Source: Chimaeribacter coloradensis
GTDB lineage: Bacteria > Pseudomonadota > Gammaproteobacteria > Enterobacterales > Enterobacteriaceae
DNA: 49,711 nucleotides
Assembly: GCF_002858715.1 (NCBI RefSeq)
Contig: NZ_PJZH01000028.1
Coordinates: 1-49,711, forward strand
Reading direction: 5' to 3'
The translations under genes were made by a program, and so were the position numbers. The notes beneath the pieces were generated by a model. It was not told the origin of the DNA and did no database searches. It saw nothing but the letters and a program-made list of their open reading frames with translations. Of the stretch, positions 18,673 to 27,009 are shown piece after piece. Position 1 is the stretch's first letter. Every line of letters starts with the position of its first letter.

Positions 18673-19683
18673 ATGCAGATCATGTCGTTGAATCAAATTC
18701 GTTGGTTAAGCCTGGTGGTGGTGCTCGGCGGCTTGTTACTGCTGCTGCCGCTGCATCTGCTGGGGTGTTTCATCGCCGGTTTTGTGGTGTATGAACTGGT
18801 GAACGCCCTGACGCCCCATTTCCAGAAGATCATCAGCGGTGACCGGGCGCGCTGGCTGGTGGTGGCGCTGATCAGCACCGTGGTGGTCAGCGGCCTGATT
18901 GCGGCCGTGACCGGCATCATCAGTTTCCTGATGGACGATGTGCAAAACTCGGCGGTGTTCAATGCCCGGGTGGCGTCGCTGCTGGAGGATGCGCAGTCCC
19001 GCCTGTCGCCGGTGATGTCCCACTACCTGCCGACCAATATTGAGGAGTTGCAGCGCCAGTTCCTGAAATGGCTGCGCGAGCACATCGTGATGTTGCAGAA
19101 CATCGGCAAGAACGCCGCCCACACGTTTATTACCATGCTGATCGGCATGGTGCTGGGGGCGATTGTCTCCCTGCAACGCGATGACAGCGCCCAGCCCTAC
19201 CCGCCGCTGAAAGCGGAGCTGCTGCAACGGATGCAGCTGCTGGCCTCGGCGTTCCGCAACATTGTGTTCGCCCAGTTCAAGATTTCGCTGATCAATACCG
19301 TGCTCTCCACGGCGTTCCTGTTCGGCGTGCTGCCGCTGTTCGGCATTCACCTGCCGCTGGCGAAAACCTTGGTGGTGGCGACATTTGTCTTCGGGCTGAT
19401 CCCGGTGATCGGCAACCTGCTTTCCAACACGCTGATCTTTATCGTCGGGCTGTCGCTGTCGCTCTGGGTGGCGTTGCTGGTGCTGAGCTACCTGATCATC
19501 ATCCACAAGGTGGAGTATTTCCTGAATGCGCGGATTGTCGGCACCCGGATCAACGCGCGCTCCTGGGAGATCCTGCTGGCGATGCTGGTGTTTGAGTCCG
19601 CGTTCGGGCTGCCGGGCGTGATTGCGGCACCTATCTACTACGCTTACCTGAAAAATGAGCTGCGCCATGCAGCCTTGATCTGA
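18673..19683 (+). CDS. AI-2E family transporter
   Basis: A 336-residue inner-membrane protein of the AI-2E exporter superfamily (PerM/YdiK/TqsA-like). Hydrophobic segments lie near 10-40, 62-90 and 150-170, followed by a block of segments from about 205 to 325. The signature FGLIPVIGNLLSNTLIF near 237-253 and the C-terminal LPGVIAAPIYYAYLKNEL are typical. AAGGA precedes the ATG by 8 bases. Family members export autoinducer-2 or act in Na+/H+ and other transport; the substrate here cannot be deduced. The next gene follows 98 bp downstream in the same direction. Confidence 0.82.
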   Translation: MQIMSLNQIRWLSLVVVLGGLLLLLPLHLLGCFIAGFVVYELVNALTPHFQKIISGDRARWLVVALISTVVVSGLIAAVTGIISFLMDDVQNSAVFNARVASLLEDAQSRLSPVMSHYLPTNIEELQRQFLKWLREHIVMLQNIGKNAAHTFITMLIGMVLGAIVSLQRDDSAQPYPPLKAELLQRMQLLASAFRNIVFAQFKISLINTVLSTAFLFGVLPLFGIHLPLAKTLVVATFVFGLIPVIGNLLSNTLIFIVGLSLSLWVALLVLSYLIIIHKVEYFLNARIVGTRINARSWEILLAMLVFESAFGLPGVIAAPIYYAYLKNELRHAALI

Positions 19684-19780
19684 GCAGCGAAAAATAAATG
19701 CGCGCGCTGCCGGGCGGTGGCTTCTCCCGGTGTGGCGCGGGTGGTATTCTTCCCGGTTTTCGGGGGGCGAAGGAAAAAAA

Positions 19781-20122
19781 GTGGCAAAAGAGTTAGATCA
19801 GTTACTTATCGATATCGATCGTATTATTGAACATGTAGAAAATCTGAAAGCGCTTGCTCCCCGCCCGGAACCGCGTCCGCCTGCGGTGAATGGCCAGACG
19901 TATGACTCCTTCTGCGAAACCTTCGCCATCAAGGCGGTGTTGCGGGCGCTGATCGCGTCGGTGGACAAGATCGTCCAGGTGCAGATCGCCAATAAAGTGG
20001 AGCAGGACATCGCCCATCTGGATGAGAAAGTGCGGCAAATCGGCGGCGACCACGCCGGGCCGGACGATCTGGCGCAGATCACCGCCTACGTGCGGCACAC
20101 GGTAGGCGAAATTTTACCGTGA
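19781..20122 (+). CDS. Hypothetical cytosolic protein (113 aa)
   Basis: Starts at GTG 19781 with AAGGA 6 bases upstream. The sequence (MAKELDQLLIDIDRIIEHVE, then a proline-rich RPEPRPPAVNG near 34-44, then a helical conserved-looking half containing FAIKAVLRALIASVDKIVQV) reads as a real acidic helical protein. No membrane segment or known motif is seen and I do not recognise the family. It may be co-transcribed with the AI-2E gene. Confidence 0.65.
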   Translation: MAKELDQLLIDIDRIIEHVENLKALAPRPEPRPPAVNGQTYDSFCETFAIKAVLRALIASVDKIVQVQIANKVEQDIAHLDEKVRQIGGDHAGPDDLAQITAYVRHTVGEILP

Positions 20123-20292
20123 AAAACGCCCCGGGTAACCGGGCGGGAAACCCGGCGGGGCCGCGCCCCGTCCGGCGCGGGGCAGGGGGAAGGGCAGCGC
20201 GCGGGTGATGGAAATCACGGCAATCATCACCGCATGTCATAAAAAGAGTTGCTATTACTGCCCCGCTATGAGTAAATGCATCTCGGCCTGTG

Positions 20293-20460
20293 GTACAGAC
20301 CTATTTATGCACGACATCCTGAGTAAAGAAGTTTCAATCCAAGCGTTATCGTTGATAGCCCTTCTGTGACGAATTTCCTTTTGAGTGCCTCATAAGTAAT
20401 GGCTGAAAGCCGGCTATATATCGCCTTCGGCGTCACATTTTTAATATTAAGGAATTTATC
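20293..20460 (+). promoter_or_regulatory. Long 5' leader of cspC with a cold-box-like motif
   Basis: The leader of this cold-shock-family gene appears long. GTACAGA (20293-20299) matches the 3' part of the cspA-family cold box TGACGTACAGA, about 165 bases before the start codon. A long structured leader is usual for cspA-family mRNAs. The promoter itself is not clear. Confidence 0.4.
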
Positions 20461-20670
20461 ATGACTATGATGAAAGGTCAGGTTAAGTGGTTCAACGAGT
20501 CTAAAGGCTTTGGCTTCATTACTCCGGCTGACGGCAGCAAAGACGTGTTCGTTCACTTCTCTGCCATCCAGGACACCGGCTTCAAGACCCTGGCTGAAGG
20601 CCAGAACGTACAGTTCTCCATCGAGAACGGTGCTAAAGGTCCGTCTGCGGCTAACGTTACCGCTATCTAA
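20461..20670 (+). CDS. cspC: Cold shock-like protein CspC
   Basis: A 69-residue single OB-fold nucleic-acid chaperone. RNP1 (KGFGFIT, 15-21) and RNP2 (VFVHF, 29-33) are intact. The N-terminal [20 protein letters not shown] matches CspC better than CspE, though the C-terminal half ([15 protein letters not shown]) mixes both. CspC/CspE stabilise transcripts and affect RpoS levels. It differs from typical CspC in starting MTMMKGQ. Three tandem terminators follow. Confidence 0.88.
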   Translation: MTMMKGQVKWFNESKGFGFITPADGSKDVFVHFSAIQDTGFKTLAEGQNVQFSIENGAKGPSAANVTAI

Positions 20671-20724
20671 TCTTGCTGCCGTGCACCAGGCTTGAATAAG
20701 CCGCCGCACTGTAACAGAGATTAT

Positions 20725-20838
20725 AAAAACCCGCCTCGGCGGGTTTTTTTGTTTTTAATACAGCAACCCGCCTCGGCGGGTTTTTTGTTTTCTGTTCGCC
20801 CGCTTTTGCGCTCACAACCCGCTCCGGCGGGTTTTTTT
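20725..20838 (+). terminator. Three tandem Rho-independent terminators after cspC
   Basis: Hairpins at 20725-20750, 20765-20786 and 20816-20838, each CCCGCC or CCCGC pairing with GGCGGG or GCGGG and each followed by six or seven T. The first two have identical stem-loops (CCCGCCTCGGCGGG). Triplication suggests local duplication and very tight termination of a highly expressed gene. Confidence 0.88.
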
Positions 20839-20861
20839 ATGGGCGCAGGCAAAAAATGCGC

Positions 20862-20938
20862 AAAAAAAAAGCCCGCGGTGAGCGGGCAAAGTTCCTTGTT
20901 ACATCGTTTTTTGAAGCGACTACTTTGGGGGGTAGTAC
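20862..20938 (-). ncRNA. Candidate Hfq-type sRNA at the dsrA position
   Basis: On the minus strand a sigma-S-like -10, C-TAGACT (20945-20950), predicts a start near 20938. The RNA of about 77 bases would begin with a hairpin ACTAC/GTAGT with a C-rich loop (CCCCCC), continue with an unpaired A-rich stretch (CUUCAAAAAACGAUGUAAC), and end with a terminator GCCCGC-N5-GCGGGC followed by nine U. In E. coli DsrA is encoded in this orientation, divergent from dsrB and near rcsA, as here. Its sequence does not resemble E. coli DsrA, so only position, size and architecture support the link. No ORF occupies the segment. Confidence 0.55.
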
Positions 20939-20983
20939 AGAGCCAGTCTAGGCGAAAGCTGTCGCAAGATTCTCGCGGGGAAG

Positions 20984-20992
20984 TGTTAAAAT
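20984..20992 (+). promoter_or_regulatory. Extended -10 promoter of dsrB
   Basis: TGTTAAAAT is an extended -10 (TGn-TAAAAT). It predicts a start near 20999 and an 85-base leader for dsrB. It lies about 35 bp from the divergent sRNA promoter. Confidence 0.5.
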
Positions 20993-21083
20993 TATGAAAA
21001 GATACAGATAAAGACAGTCCCGGCCACTCTGTGGTAGCCTGAGGGCCTGCATCTCACTCTGAGTGAACACGCGAGGCAACGCC

Positions 21084-21275
21084 ATGAAAGTCAATGATCT
21101 GGTCACGGTAAAAACAGACGGCGGCCCGCGCCGGGAGGGCGTTATCCTGGCCGTTGAACAATTTAACGAAGGGGTTATGTATCTGGTGCAGCTGGAGGAT
21201 TACCCCACCGGCATCTGGTTCTTTAATGAAGTGGACAGCCTGGACGGCACCTTTGTGGAGCCGCGCGACGCATAG
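21084..21275 (+). CDS. dsrB: DsrB family protein
   Basis: 63 residues, nearly colinear with E. coli DsrB (62): [20 protein letters not shown] at the start and [10 protein letters not shown] in the middle. GAGG precedes the ATG by 7 bases. In E. coli it is a small protein of unknown function beside the sRNA gene dsrA and close to rcsA; rcsA is also close here, which supports orthology. A strong terminator follows. Confidence 0.92.
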   Translation: MKVNDLVTVKTDGGPRREGVILAVEQFNEGVMYLVQLEDYPTGIWFFNEVDSLDGTFVEPRDA

Positions 21276-21292
21276 CCGGTCGCTGAAAGGAA

Positions 21293-21319
21293 TAAGGGCA
21301 GCCGTGGCTGCCCTTTTTT
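21293..21319 (+). terminator. Terminator between dsrB and the convergent chemoreceptor gene
   Basis: AAGGGCAGC and GCTGCCCTT form a 9-bp stem followed by TTTT. It lies 18 bases past dsrB and about 30 bp from the end of the convergent gene. Confidence 0.85.
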
Positions 21320-21349
21320 ACGCCTGAACCCTGCGTCTGCAGGTGCAGA

Positions 21350-23086
21350 TCAGAAGGTTTCCCAGTCGGTATCGTTAACCCGGCCGGTACGCACGCTGCC
21401 GGTTTCCGGCGTGCTGGCCGTCAGGGCCGGCACAGGGCGGGGCGTTTTCACCGCGCTTGCCGGGCGCACCGGGGCGGCCGTGCGCTGGCGGCCGTTCAGC
21501 CGGAACACCGCCACAGATTGCGTCAGGCGCGCGGCCTGCGCTTCCAGAGAGGCGGCGGCGGCAGAGGCCTGCTGTACCAGCGCGGCGTTCTGCTGGGTGA
21601 CGCTGTCCATTTCAGACACCGCCAGGCTCACCTGTGAAATCCCGCGGCTCTGCTCATCGGAGGCGGAAGCGATCTCACCCATGATGTCGGTGACGTTGGT
21701 TACCGCCGAGACGATCTCGCGCATGGTGTCACCGGCGTTGGCCACCAGGCCGGCCCCTTCACCCACCAGCGTGACCGATTCTTCAATCAGCGACTCAATC
21801 TCTTTCGCCGCATCGGCACTGCGCTGGGCCAGGTTACGCACCTCACTCGCCACCACGGCAAAGCCGCGCCCCTGTTCACCGGCACGCGCCGCCTCAACCG
21901 CCGCGTTCAGCGCCAGGATGTTGGTCTGGAAAGCGATGCTGTTGATGACCGTGGTGATCTCGGCAATCTTGCCGGAGCTTTTGGAGATGCTCTCCATGGT
22001 GCTGACCACGTCACCTACCAGCGTGCCGCCCTGGCGCGCCTTGTTGGAGGCGTTGGCAGCCAGCTGGCTGGCGTGGTGGGCGTTTTCAGAGTTCTGCTTC
22101 ACCGTGGCGGTGAGCTGCTCCATGCTGGCAGCGGTCTGCTCCAGTGACGCCGCCTGCTGCTCAGTCCGGGCGGAAAGATCGGTGTTGCCGGAGGCGATCT
22201 CTGCCGATCCCTGGTGGATCGACTCTGCCCCTTCGCGCACCGCCGACACCGTCACCGCCAGCGCCTCCTGCATCAGGTCAAGGTTACCGGCCAGCACGCC
22301 AATCTCGTTACGGCCTGGGTTCATCGCCGGCAGGGTCAGATCACCGGCGGCGATCTGGCGGATGCGGTTCACCAGCATCAGCAGCGGGGAGATCACCGCG
22401 CGGCGTAGCACCACATAGGTCAGCAGCGCCAGGCCCACGGCGGCGGCAAAGGCCAGCACCATCATCAGGTAGCCCAGGCTGGCATTGGCGCGCGCATGGT
22501 CGTTGATCTCATTGGCCTGCGCCGTACGTGACGCCGAGGACTCAGAGACCGGCTTGCGGTAGGCGCTCTCCAGCTTGCTCAGCGTGGTGGACTCCAGCGC
22601 CAGCACCTCTTCAAAGCGGCCCGCTTCGGTGGCCGCCATCATCGGCGTAATGCCCTGATCGCGGTAGGCGTGGTAAGTCTGGTTCAGCACCGCATTGAAC
22701 TGGGTGCCGGACTCACTGCGGCGGCTGTTAGCGATAAAGCGGTCAAAGCTCGACTGGGACTGGGCAATCAGCTTCTTAGCCGCATCGATGTCCGCCTGGA
22801 ACAGCGCGGTATCATTTACACGTGAGGCAAACGCGGCCTGAATCAGCACCAGCCGCGCGCTGCTCAGCAGGTTAGCGCTGTCAGTCAGCGCCTTGCGGGT
22901 GGCGATCTCCTGGTTATTCCCGACCAGCGCATCGTTGCTCTCTTTCAGGAAGTAGCTGGAAGCCCCGATAGAGACCGCGAACAGCAGCAGGATGCTGCTT
23001 AACATCACAATAAACAATGTAACCAGACGGGTATTTCCGATTACCCCAGTGGGTAAGAAACCTTCAGCGCTTGAAGAGGTGTTCAT
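21350..23086 (-). CDS. Methyl-accepting chemotaxis protein (Tsr/Tar type)
   Basis: A 578-residue inner-membrane chemoreceptor. TM1 is about 21-42, a periplasmic four-helix ligand domain of TarH type about 46-200, TM2 about 203-227, HAMP about 228-280, then the methylation and signalling bundle. The highly conserved hairpin tip is [20 protein letters not shown] near 404-423. The C-terminus DWETF corresponds to the CheR/CheB tether NWETF of Tsr and Tar, so it is a high-abundance-type receptor. The ligand cannot be read from sequence. The ribosome-binding site is weak, and a short upstream frame ends 9 bp before the start, so coupling is possible. It separates dsrB from rcsA. Confidence 0.93.
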   Translation of the reverse strand: MNTSSSAEGFLPTGVIGNTRLVTLFIVMLSSILLLFAVSIGASSYFLKESNDALVGNNQEIATRKALTDSANLLSSARLVLIQAAFASRVNDTALFQADIDAAKKLIAQSQSSFDRFIANSRRSESGTQFNAVLNQTYHAYRDQGITPMMAATEAGRFEEVLALESTTLSKLESAYRKPVSESSASRTAQANEINDHARANASLGYLMMVLAFAAAVGLALLTYVVLRRAVISPLLMLVNRIRQIAAGDLTLPAMNPGRNEIGVLAGNLDLMQEALAVTVSAVREGAESIHQGSAEIASGNTDLSARTEQQAASLEQTAASMEQLTATVKQNSENAHHASQLAANASNKARQGGTLVGDVVSTMESISKSSGKIAEITTVINSIAFQTNILALNAAVEAARAGEQGRGFAVVASEVRNLAQRSADAAKEIESLIEESVTLVGEGAGLVANAGDTMREIVSAVTNVTDIMGEIASASDEQSRGISQVSLAVSEMDSVTQQNAALVQQASAAAASLEAQAARLTQSVAVFRLNGRQRTAAPVRPASAVKTPRPVPALTASTPETGSVRTGRVNDTDWETF

Positions 23087-23095
23087 TATAGTGAC

Positions 23096-23293
23096 TCATG
23101 GCAATTGTATAAGAATAATCCTGTGCAGGCGTGCCGCACAGAGAAAGCATGAGAGGCTGTTATCGGCAGGCCGCGGCAAAGCTTTAACCGGGGTAATCTC
23201 TCTGCGCGGCAGCGCAAAAGGGCGGGGGAAACGGCCCCGATCCCAGTATTCATGGGCGTTGCGGGCCAGTGGAAAATGCTGTGCCTGGGACAT
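23096..23293 (-). CDS. Possible small leader protein upstream of the chemoreceptor
   Basis: A 65-codon frame starting MSQAQHFPLARNAHEYWDRG, with AGGA 8-9 bases before the ATG, ending 9 bp before the chemoreceptor start. Composition is Arg/Pro-rich at first and hydrophobic at the end. No family is recognised. Spacing and ribosome-binding site are the only support. Confidence 0.3.
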   Translation of the reverse strand: MSQAQHFPLARNAHEYWDRGRFPRPFALPRREITPVKALPRPADNSLSCFLCAARLHRIILIQLP

Positions 23294-23442
23294 AAGAGGA
23301 TTCCTAAAATCTTAAAAAAGTGAAATAAAACCGGTGAATTTCACATGAAATAAAATAACGGTGCTGGCATAAATTTCAGCCCGATAAATAAGCAGGAAAA
23401 TAAAAAAAGGGGGGCGTCAGGGGGGCGGCATAAACCGCACGA

Positions 23443-23478
23443 AATAAAAAACCCCATCAGGGAAAGCCCGGATGGGGT
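23443..23478 (-). terminator. Terminator of rcsA
   Basis: ACCCCATC (23451-23458) pairs with GATGGGGT (23471-23478). On the minus strand it is followed by six T (plus-strand A run 23445-23450). It lies about 110 bases past the rcsA stop codon. Confidence 0.8.
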
Positions 23479-23589
23479 AAATGCGCAAAAAAAGTTTTTA
23501 TGAGATGTACTCATTTTTAATTACCGTGGTGATTAAAAATGAAAATACCTTATTTAGCGCAGAATCAAGACCTCAGGATATAATACGGA

Positions 23590-24223
23590 TTAGCGGGTAT
23601 TAACATAAATTCCGCTGGTCAGGGTGTCGGTCAGGCGCACCACATGATAAATAACCTGTTTATTATGGGTCTTAATTTTACGCTTAATATTACCTTTATG
23701 TGACGAGACCGTTTTCGCCTTGATCTGCATCTTGTCGGAGATCTGGATGGTACCCTCGCCGGACATCCACATGCGCAGCATGTTGGACTCGGTCTGGCTC
23801 AGCGTTACCGGCGTCACATCGATCTTTGGGCGCTGCTCAGCCACGTGGGAGTTCTTCTCCAGGTAGCCTTTCAGCAGCTCGTTCAGGGTTTGTGGCTTAA
23901 TCGCTTTTGAAGAGATAATCACGTTCTTGCGAACAAAGAGATACTCTTCAAAATGGATATTGGTGATTGCCATAAAAATAAGGAACAAGGTGTCCGGGTG
24001 CTGCGTGATGATCTGCTTAATACGTTCTTTGGCGTTGGTTTCATGAATAAAGCAATCTTCATTAATAAACACAACGTTAGGGTTTAATTTGCTGCACCGT
24101 TCCTGAAGGCTTTCCAGGTCGTTAATCGCATTTATATGTTTTTTTTCTGACACCATTACTGGTCAGGTAATCGGTCAGGCCCAGGCGTGTATAGCTGCAT
24201 GAATCCATAATGATCGTCGGCAT
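23590..24223 (-). pseudogene. rcsA: Capsule regulator RcsA, frame broken at an A8 tract
   Basis: LuxR-type auxiliary activator that pairs with RcsB to switch on colanic acid or other capsule genes. The N-terminal part from ATG 24223 ([20 protein letters not shown]) matches E. coli RcsA, is preceded by GAGGGG, and runs 26 codons into an A8 run (T8 at 24139-24146). There the frame leads to a stop after 33 codons. Removing one A restores a continuous 210-residue protein (E. coli: 207). The remainder ([12 protein letters not shown], then [19 protein letters not shown], then [20 protein letters not shown]) is highly conserved, including the C-terminal helix-turn-helix. Possible reasons: homopolymer error, phase variation, or transcriptional slippage. 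The ATG at 24156 begins only an internal frame. Confidence 0.9.
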
Positions 24224-24269
24224 AAGAGAACCCCTCAATTTAAATCCGTTTTTAACCGTGAAATTACAG

Positions 24270-24283
24270 TAAGAAAAATCCTG
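24270..24283 (-). promoter_or_regulatory. Putative RcsAB box upstream of rcsA
   Basis: TAAGAAAAATCCTG, read on the plus strand, fits the RcsAB consensus TaAGaatatTCctA at 11 of 14 positions. It lies 47 bp upstream of the rcsA start codon. Autoactivation of rcsA through such a box is known in E. coli, but here the distance to the start codon is short. Confidence 0.45.
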
Positions 24284-25040
24284 AAGACGAGAAAATAGAT
24301 CAGATACATCACGTTGGTCTATGTTCTACCAACAAACCTATCATCAGTTCAATGATAATTTCGGACTAAGCCGCTGATTCAACACCAACTATAAATTTGC
24401 CTTAAGTCAGTGGCAGGTGGTAAACCGGGTTCTGGGGGCGGGAAAAGCGCGCACTACCTCCTTTCGGGTAGGGATAGCAGGGCTGTCAGCGCCATTGGCG
24501 GGCATGGCACCGGGGAAAGGGGGTCATAGTCAATGAATCGGGCTTTGAGTAATTGATTAAAATAATTCATCTATCATATCGGCCTAAATGACCAATTATC
24601 AGAATTTGTCTTAAGTCTATTTTTTGTTCAACACCCCCGTATTTTTCTTAAATTAAAACAGTCACTTATGTAAGAAGGCGTTAAGTGTAAATGAGAAGTA
24701 GTTTGAAAAAGCTCAGTAAATACACAAATTAGCAACACAATTGAAACTTAAATCACGTATGCAAGTCCTTTTTGTAACGCATTTTACAGCGAGGCCGTAC
24801 GGTTTTTATCCTGATTTGTGAAGTAAAAGCATTTTAGACTGATGAATAATCTGTTTTGCTGAACAATTCATGAAATCCGGCTGCACAATTTCATTTTATC
24901 TCGCCTGTGCTATGGTTAACCGGTTGCTCAAAATTTGTTATGTAACCTTAGAATTTCCTTAACAAAAATCAAACATCATCTTTCTCGCCTGTGATGCCCG
25001 CGCGCCAGATTGTTTCATCAGCGGGCAGGGGCAAATGAAC
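24284..25040. other. A+T-rich intergenic region between rcsA and the GNAT gene
   Basis: About 760 bp, strongly A+T-rich from 24540 to 24990 in an otherwise GC-rich window, with no convincing ORF. A GGTTAACC palindrome lies at 24913-24920. Long A+T-rich regions upstream of rcsA are typical H-NS targets; that role here is inference. Confidence 0.45.
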
Positions 25041-25058
25041 CTTATAAGGATGACACCT

Positions 25059-25772
25059 ATGCCTGTCATTAATCATTTCGGCCAGCCGGTCGGCGAAGAC
25101 CTCCCCGCCTGGGCCGCCCGGCCGCGCCCGGCGCAGATTATGTTGCCCGGTGACTATTGCCGCCTTGAACCATTAACCGCAGCGCGCCATACCCAGGCGC
25201 TGTATGACGCCTACTACAGCGTGCCGCACACCGAGGGCTGGACCTACCTCGCGGTGGAGCGCCCGGCCGACCTGCATGAGTTCCGGCTGTTTATCACGTC
25301 GCTTGCCACTGCGGATGACCTGCACATGGCCGTGGTAGACAAAACCACCGGGGAGGCGCTCGGCACCGCGGCTTTCCTGCGCGTTGACCCGGCCAACGGC
25401 GTGGCGGAGCTGGGCTGGATTAACTGGTCACCGCGGATGCAGCGGCAGCGCACCGGCACGGAAGCCATTTTCCTGATGTTGCGCTACCTGTTTGATGAGC
25501 TGGGCTACCGCCGCTGTGAATGGAAGTGCGATAGCCTCAATGCGCCGTCGCGTGCCGCGGCGTTGCGTTATGGGTTCCGCTATGAGGGGCGCTTCCACCA
25601 GGCGGTGGTGATCAAAGGGCGCAACCGCGACACCGACTGGTTCGCGCTGCTCGACCACGACTGGCCGGCGGTGCGGCAGGCGTTTACCCAATGGCTGGCG
25701 GCGGAGAATTTTGATGAGGCGGGCCAACAGCGCCGCCGGTTGCAGGATCTTATGCCGGTGAAACCGGCCTGA
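25059..25772 (+). CDS. GNAT family N-acetyltransferase (RimJ/RimL-like)
   Basis: A 237-residue acetyl-CoA-dependent acyltransferase. Family features are the AFLRVDPANGVAELGWINWSP strand region near 112-132, the acetyl-CoA-binding RTGTEAIFLMLRYLFDELGYRRCEWKCD near 138-165, and ALRYGFRYEGRF near 175-186. The N-terminal ~25 residues (HFGQPVGEDLPAW) are usual for a RimL-like subgroup present in many proteobacteria. AAGGA precedes the ATG at 25059 by 8 bases; the earlier in-frame ATG at 25035 has no good site. Substrate unknown. It converges on the GH88 gene. Confidence 0.85.
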   Translation: MPVINHFGQPVGEDLPAWAARPRPAQIMLPGDYCRLEPLTAARHTQALYDAYYSVPHTEGWTYLAVERPADLHEFRLFITSLATADDLHMAVVDKTTGEALGTAAFLRVDPANGVAELGWINWSPRMQRQRTGTEAIFLMLRYLFDELGYRRCEWKCDSLNAPSRAAALRYGFRYEGRFHQAVVIKGRNRDTDWFALLDHDWPAVRQAFTQWLAAENFDEAGQQRRRLQDLMPVKPA

Positions 25773-25806
25773 GGCGTGTGCCGGGGCGGGGCGCCCCGGC
25801 GAAGTG

Positions 25807-26979
25807 TTACCAGTACGGCTGCCACACCCGGGTCAGCCGCGTCAGCGCTTCCATATAGAAGTAGTCCCCCCAGCTGCAGCACTCATCCACGCCTTTATTG
25901 TCCGCCAGATGGTAGACCGAGTGCTTCAGCAGCCCGGTGCCCGGCTCCTGCGGCGCACTGAGGTAGCCCTGGGTCAGGGAGTCCATGATCCGCAGCGCGG
26001 CGGCTTCATAGCGCGCGCGGTCAGGCCCGGCGGCGGGCAGGGCGGCGGAAAGCTCCAGCAGGCCGCACACCGCAATCGCCGCGGCGGAGCTGTCGCGCAG
26101 GGCATCGGTGCCGAGCAGCGCCAGGTCCCAGTGGCAGACGCCATCCTCCGGCAGCCGTTGCAGGAAGTAGTCCGCCAGCCGCTGCGCCAGCGCCACCATC
26201 TCCGCCTCGCCGGTATAACGCCAGCTCAGCATAAAGCCGAGGATGCCCCACGCCTGCCCGCGCGCCCAGCAGGAGTCATCGGCGTAGCCCTGGTGGGTAT
26301 TGCCGAAACGCGGCTCGCCGGTCACGGTATCCATATAAAAGGTGTGATAGGTAGAGCTGTCCGGCCGCACCAGGTAACGCGCCGCCTGCCGGGCGTGGGT
26401 GCGGGCGGCGTCTGTAAAGCGCGGGTCGCCGGTCTGCGCCCCGGCCCAGTAGAGCAGCGGCAGGTTCAGGTTACAGTCAATGATCATCCGCCCGCGCTGG
26501 GCAGGATCGTCAAGATCCCCCCACGCCTGAATGATCCCGGCCTGCGGGTTATAGCGCTCCAGCAGCGCCTCGGCGGCCAGCAGGGCGATGCCGCGCGCGG
26601 CACGGTTGCCGGTAAGCTGCCAGGCCGAAACGCAGGAGAGGGTATAAAGGAAGCCGAGATCGTGGGTGGCGATGTCGATCCGCCGCACGATCCGTTCCCC
26701 GAACGCCAGCACATGCCGTTCCGCCAGCGCCCGGCAGGCGGGGTTGCCGTTGTGCTGCCAGGCGAGCCAGAGCTGGCCGCTCCAGAAGGCGGGCGTCCAC
26801 TCCACGTTGTCGCGCAACTGGTAGTGGCCGTTGACGCAGGTCTCCGACGGGAAGCGGTCACCGAACAGGGCCATCCCGGCGTCAATGCGGGTCAGCACCG
26901 TGGCCCAGGCCTGCTCCAGCCGGGCGGCCAGGGCGGCGCGGTCAGGCAGCGGCCGGGCGGAAAAAGCGGGGTGGCTCAT
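25807..26979 (-). CDS. Unsaturated glucuronyl hydrolase (GH88)
   Basis: 390 residues with the (alpha/alpha)6-barrel pattern of GH88. These enzymes hydrate the C4-C5 double bond of unsaturated uronic acids left by polysaccharide lyases and so release them from the non-reducing end. The two catalytic Asp are visible: about 107 in THDLGFLY and about 168 in MIIDCNLNLPLLYWA. Also characteristic is GYADDSCWARGQAWGILGF near 232-250. No signal peptide, so it acts in the cytoplasm on imported oligosaccharides. The start at 26979 follows AAGGAG at 6 bases; a GTG just upstream is less well placed. It is last in an apparent operon after the DUF2264 and symporter genes. Confidence 0.9.
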   Translation of the reverse strand: MSHPAFSARPLPDRAALAARLEQAWATVLTRIDAGMALFGDRFPSETCVNGHYQLRDNVEWTPAFWSGQLWLAWQHNGNPACRALAERHVLAFGERIVRRIDIATHDLGFLYTLSCVSAWQLTGNRAARGIALLAAEALLERYNPQAGIIQAWGDLDDPAQRGRMIIDCNLNLPLLYWAGAQTGDPRFTDAARTHARQAARYLVRPDSSTYHTFYMDTVTGEPRFGNTHQGYADDSCWARGQAWGILGFMLSWRYTGEAEMVALAQRLADYFLQRLPEDGVCHWDLALLGTDALRDSSAAAIAVCGLLELSAALPAAGPDRARYEAAALRIMDSLTQGYLSAPQEPGTGLLKHSVYHLADNKGVDECCSWGDYFYMEALTRLTRVWQPYW

Positions 26980-27009
26980 CACATACTCCTTTTCAATAAA
27001 TGGGATCGG

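Noticed and set aside
20862..20938. Calling the sRNA candidate DsrA
   Set aside because: Position and architecture fit, but the sequence lacks the E. coli DsrA rpoS-pairing region, so I left the gene symbol empty.
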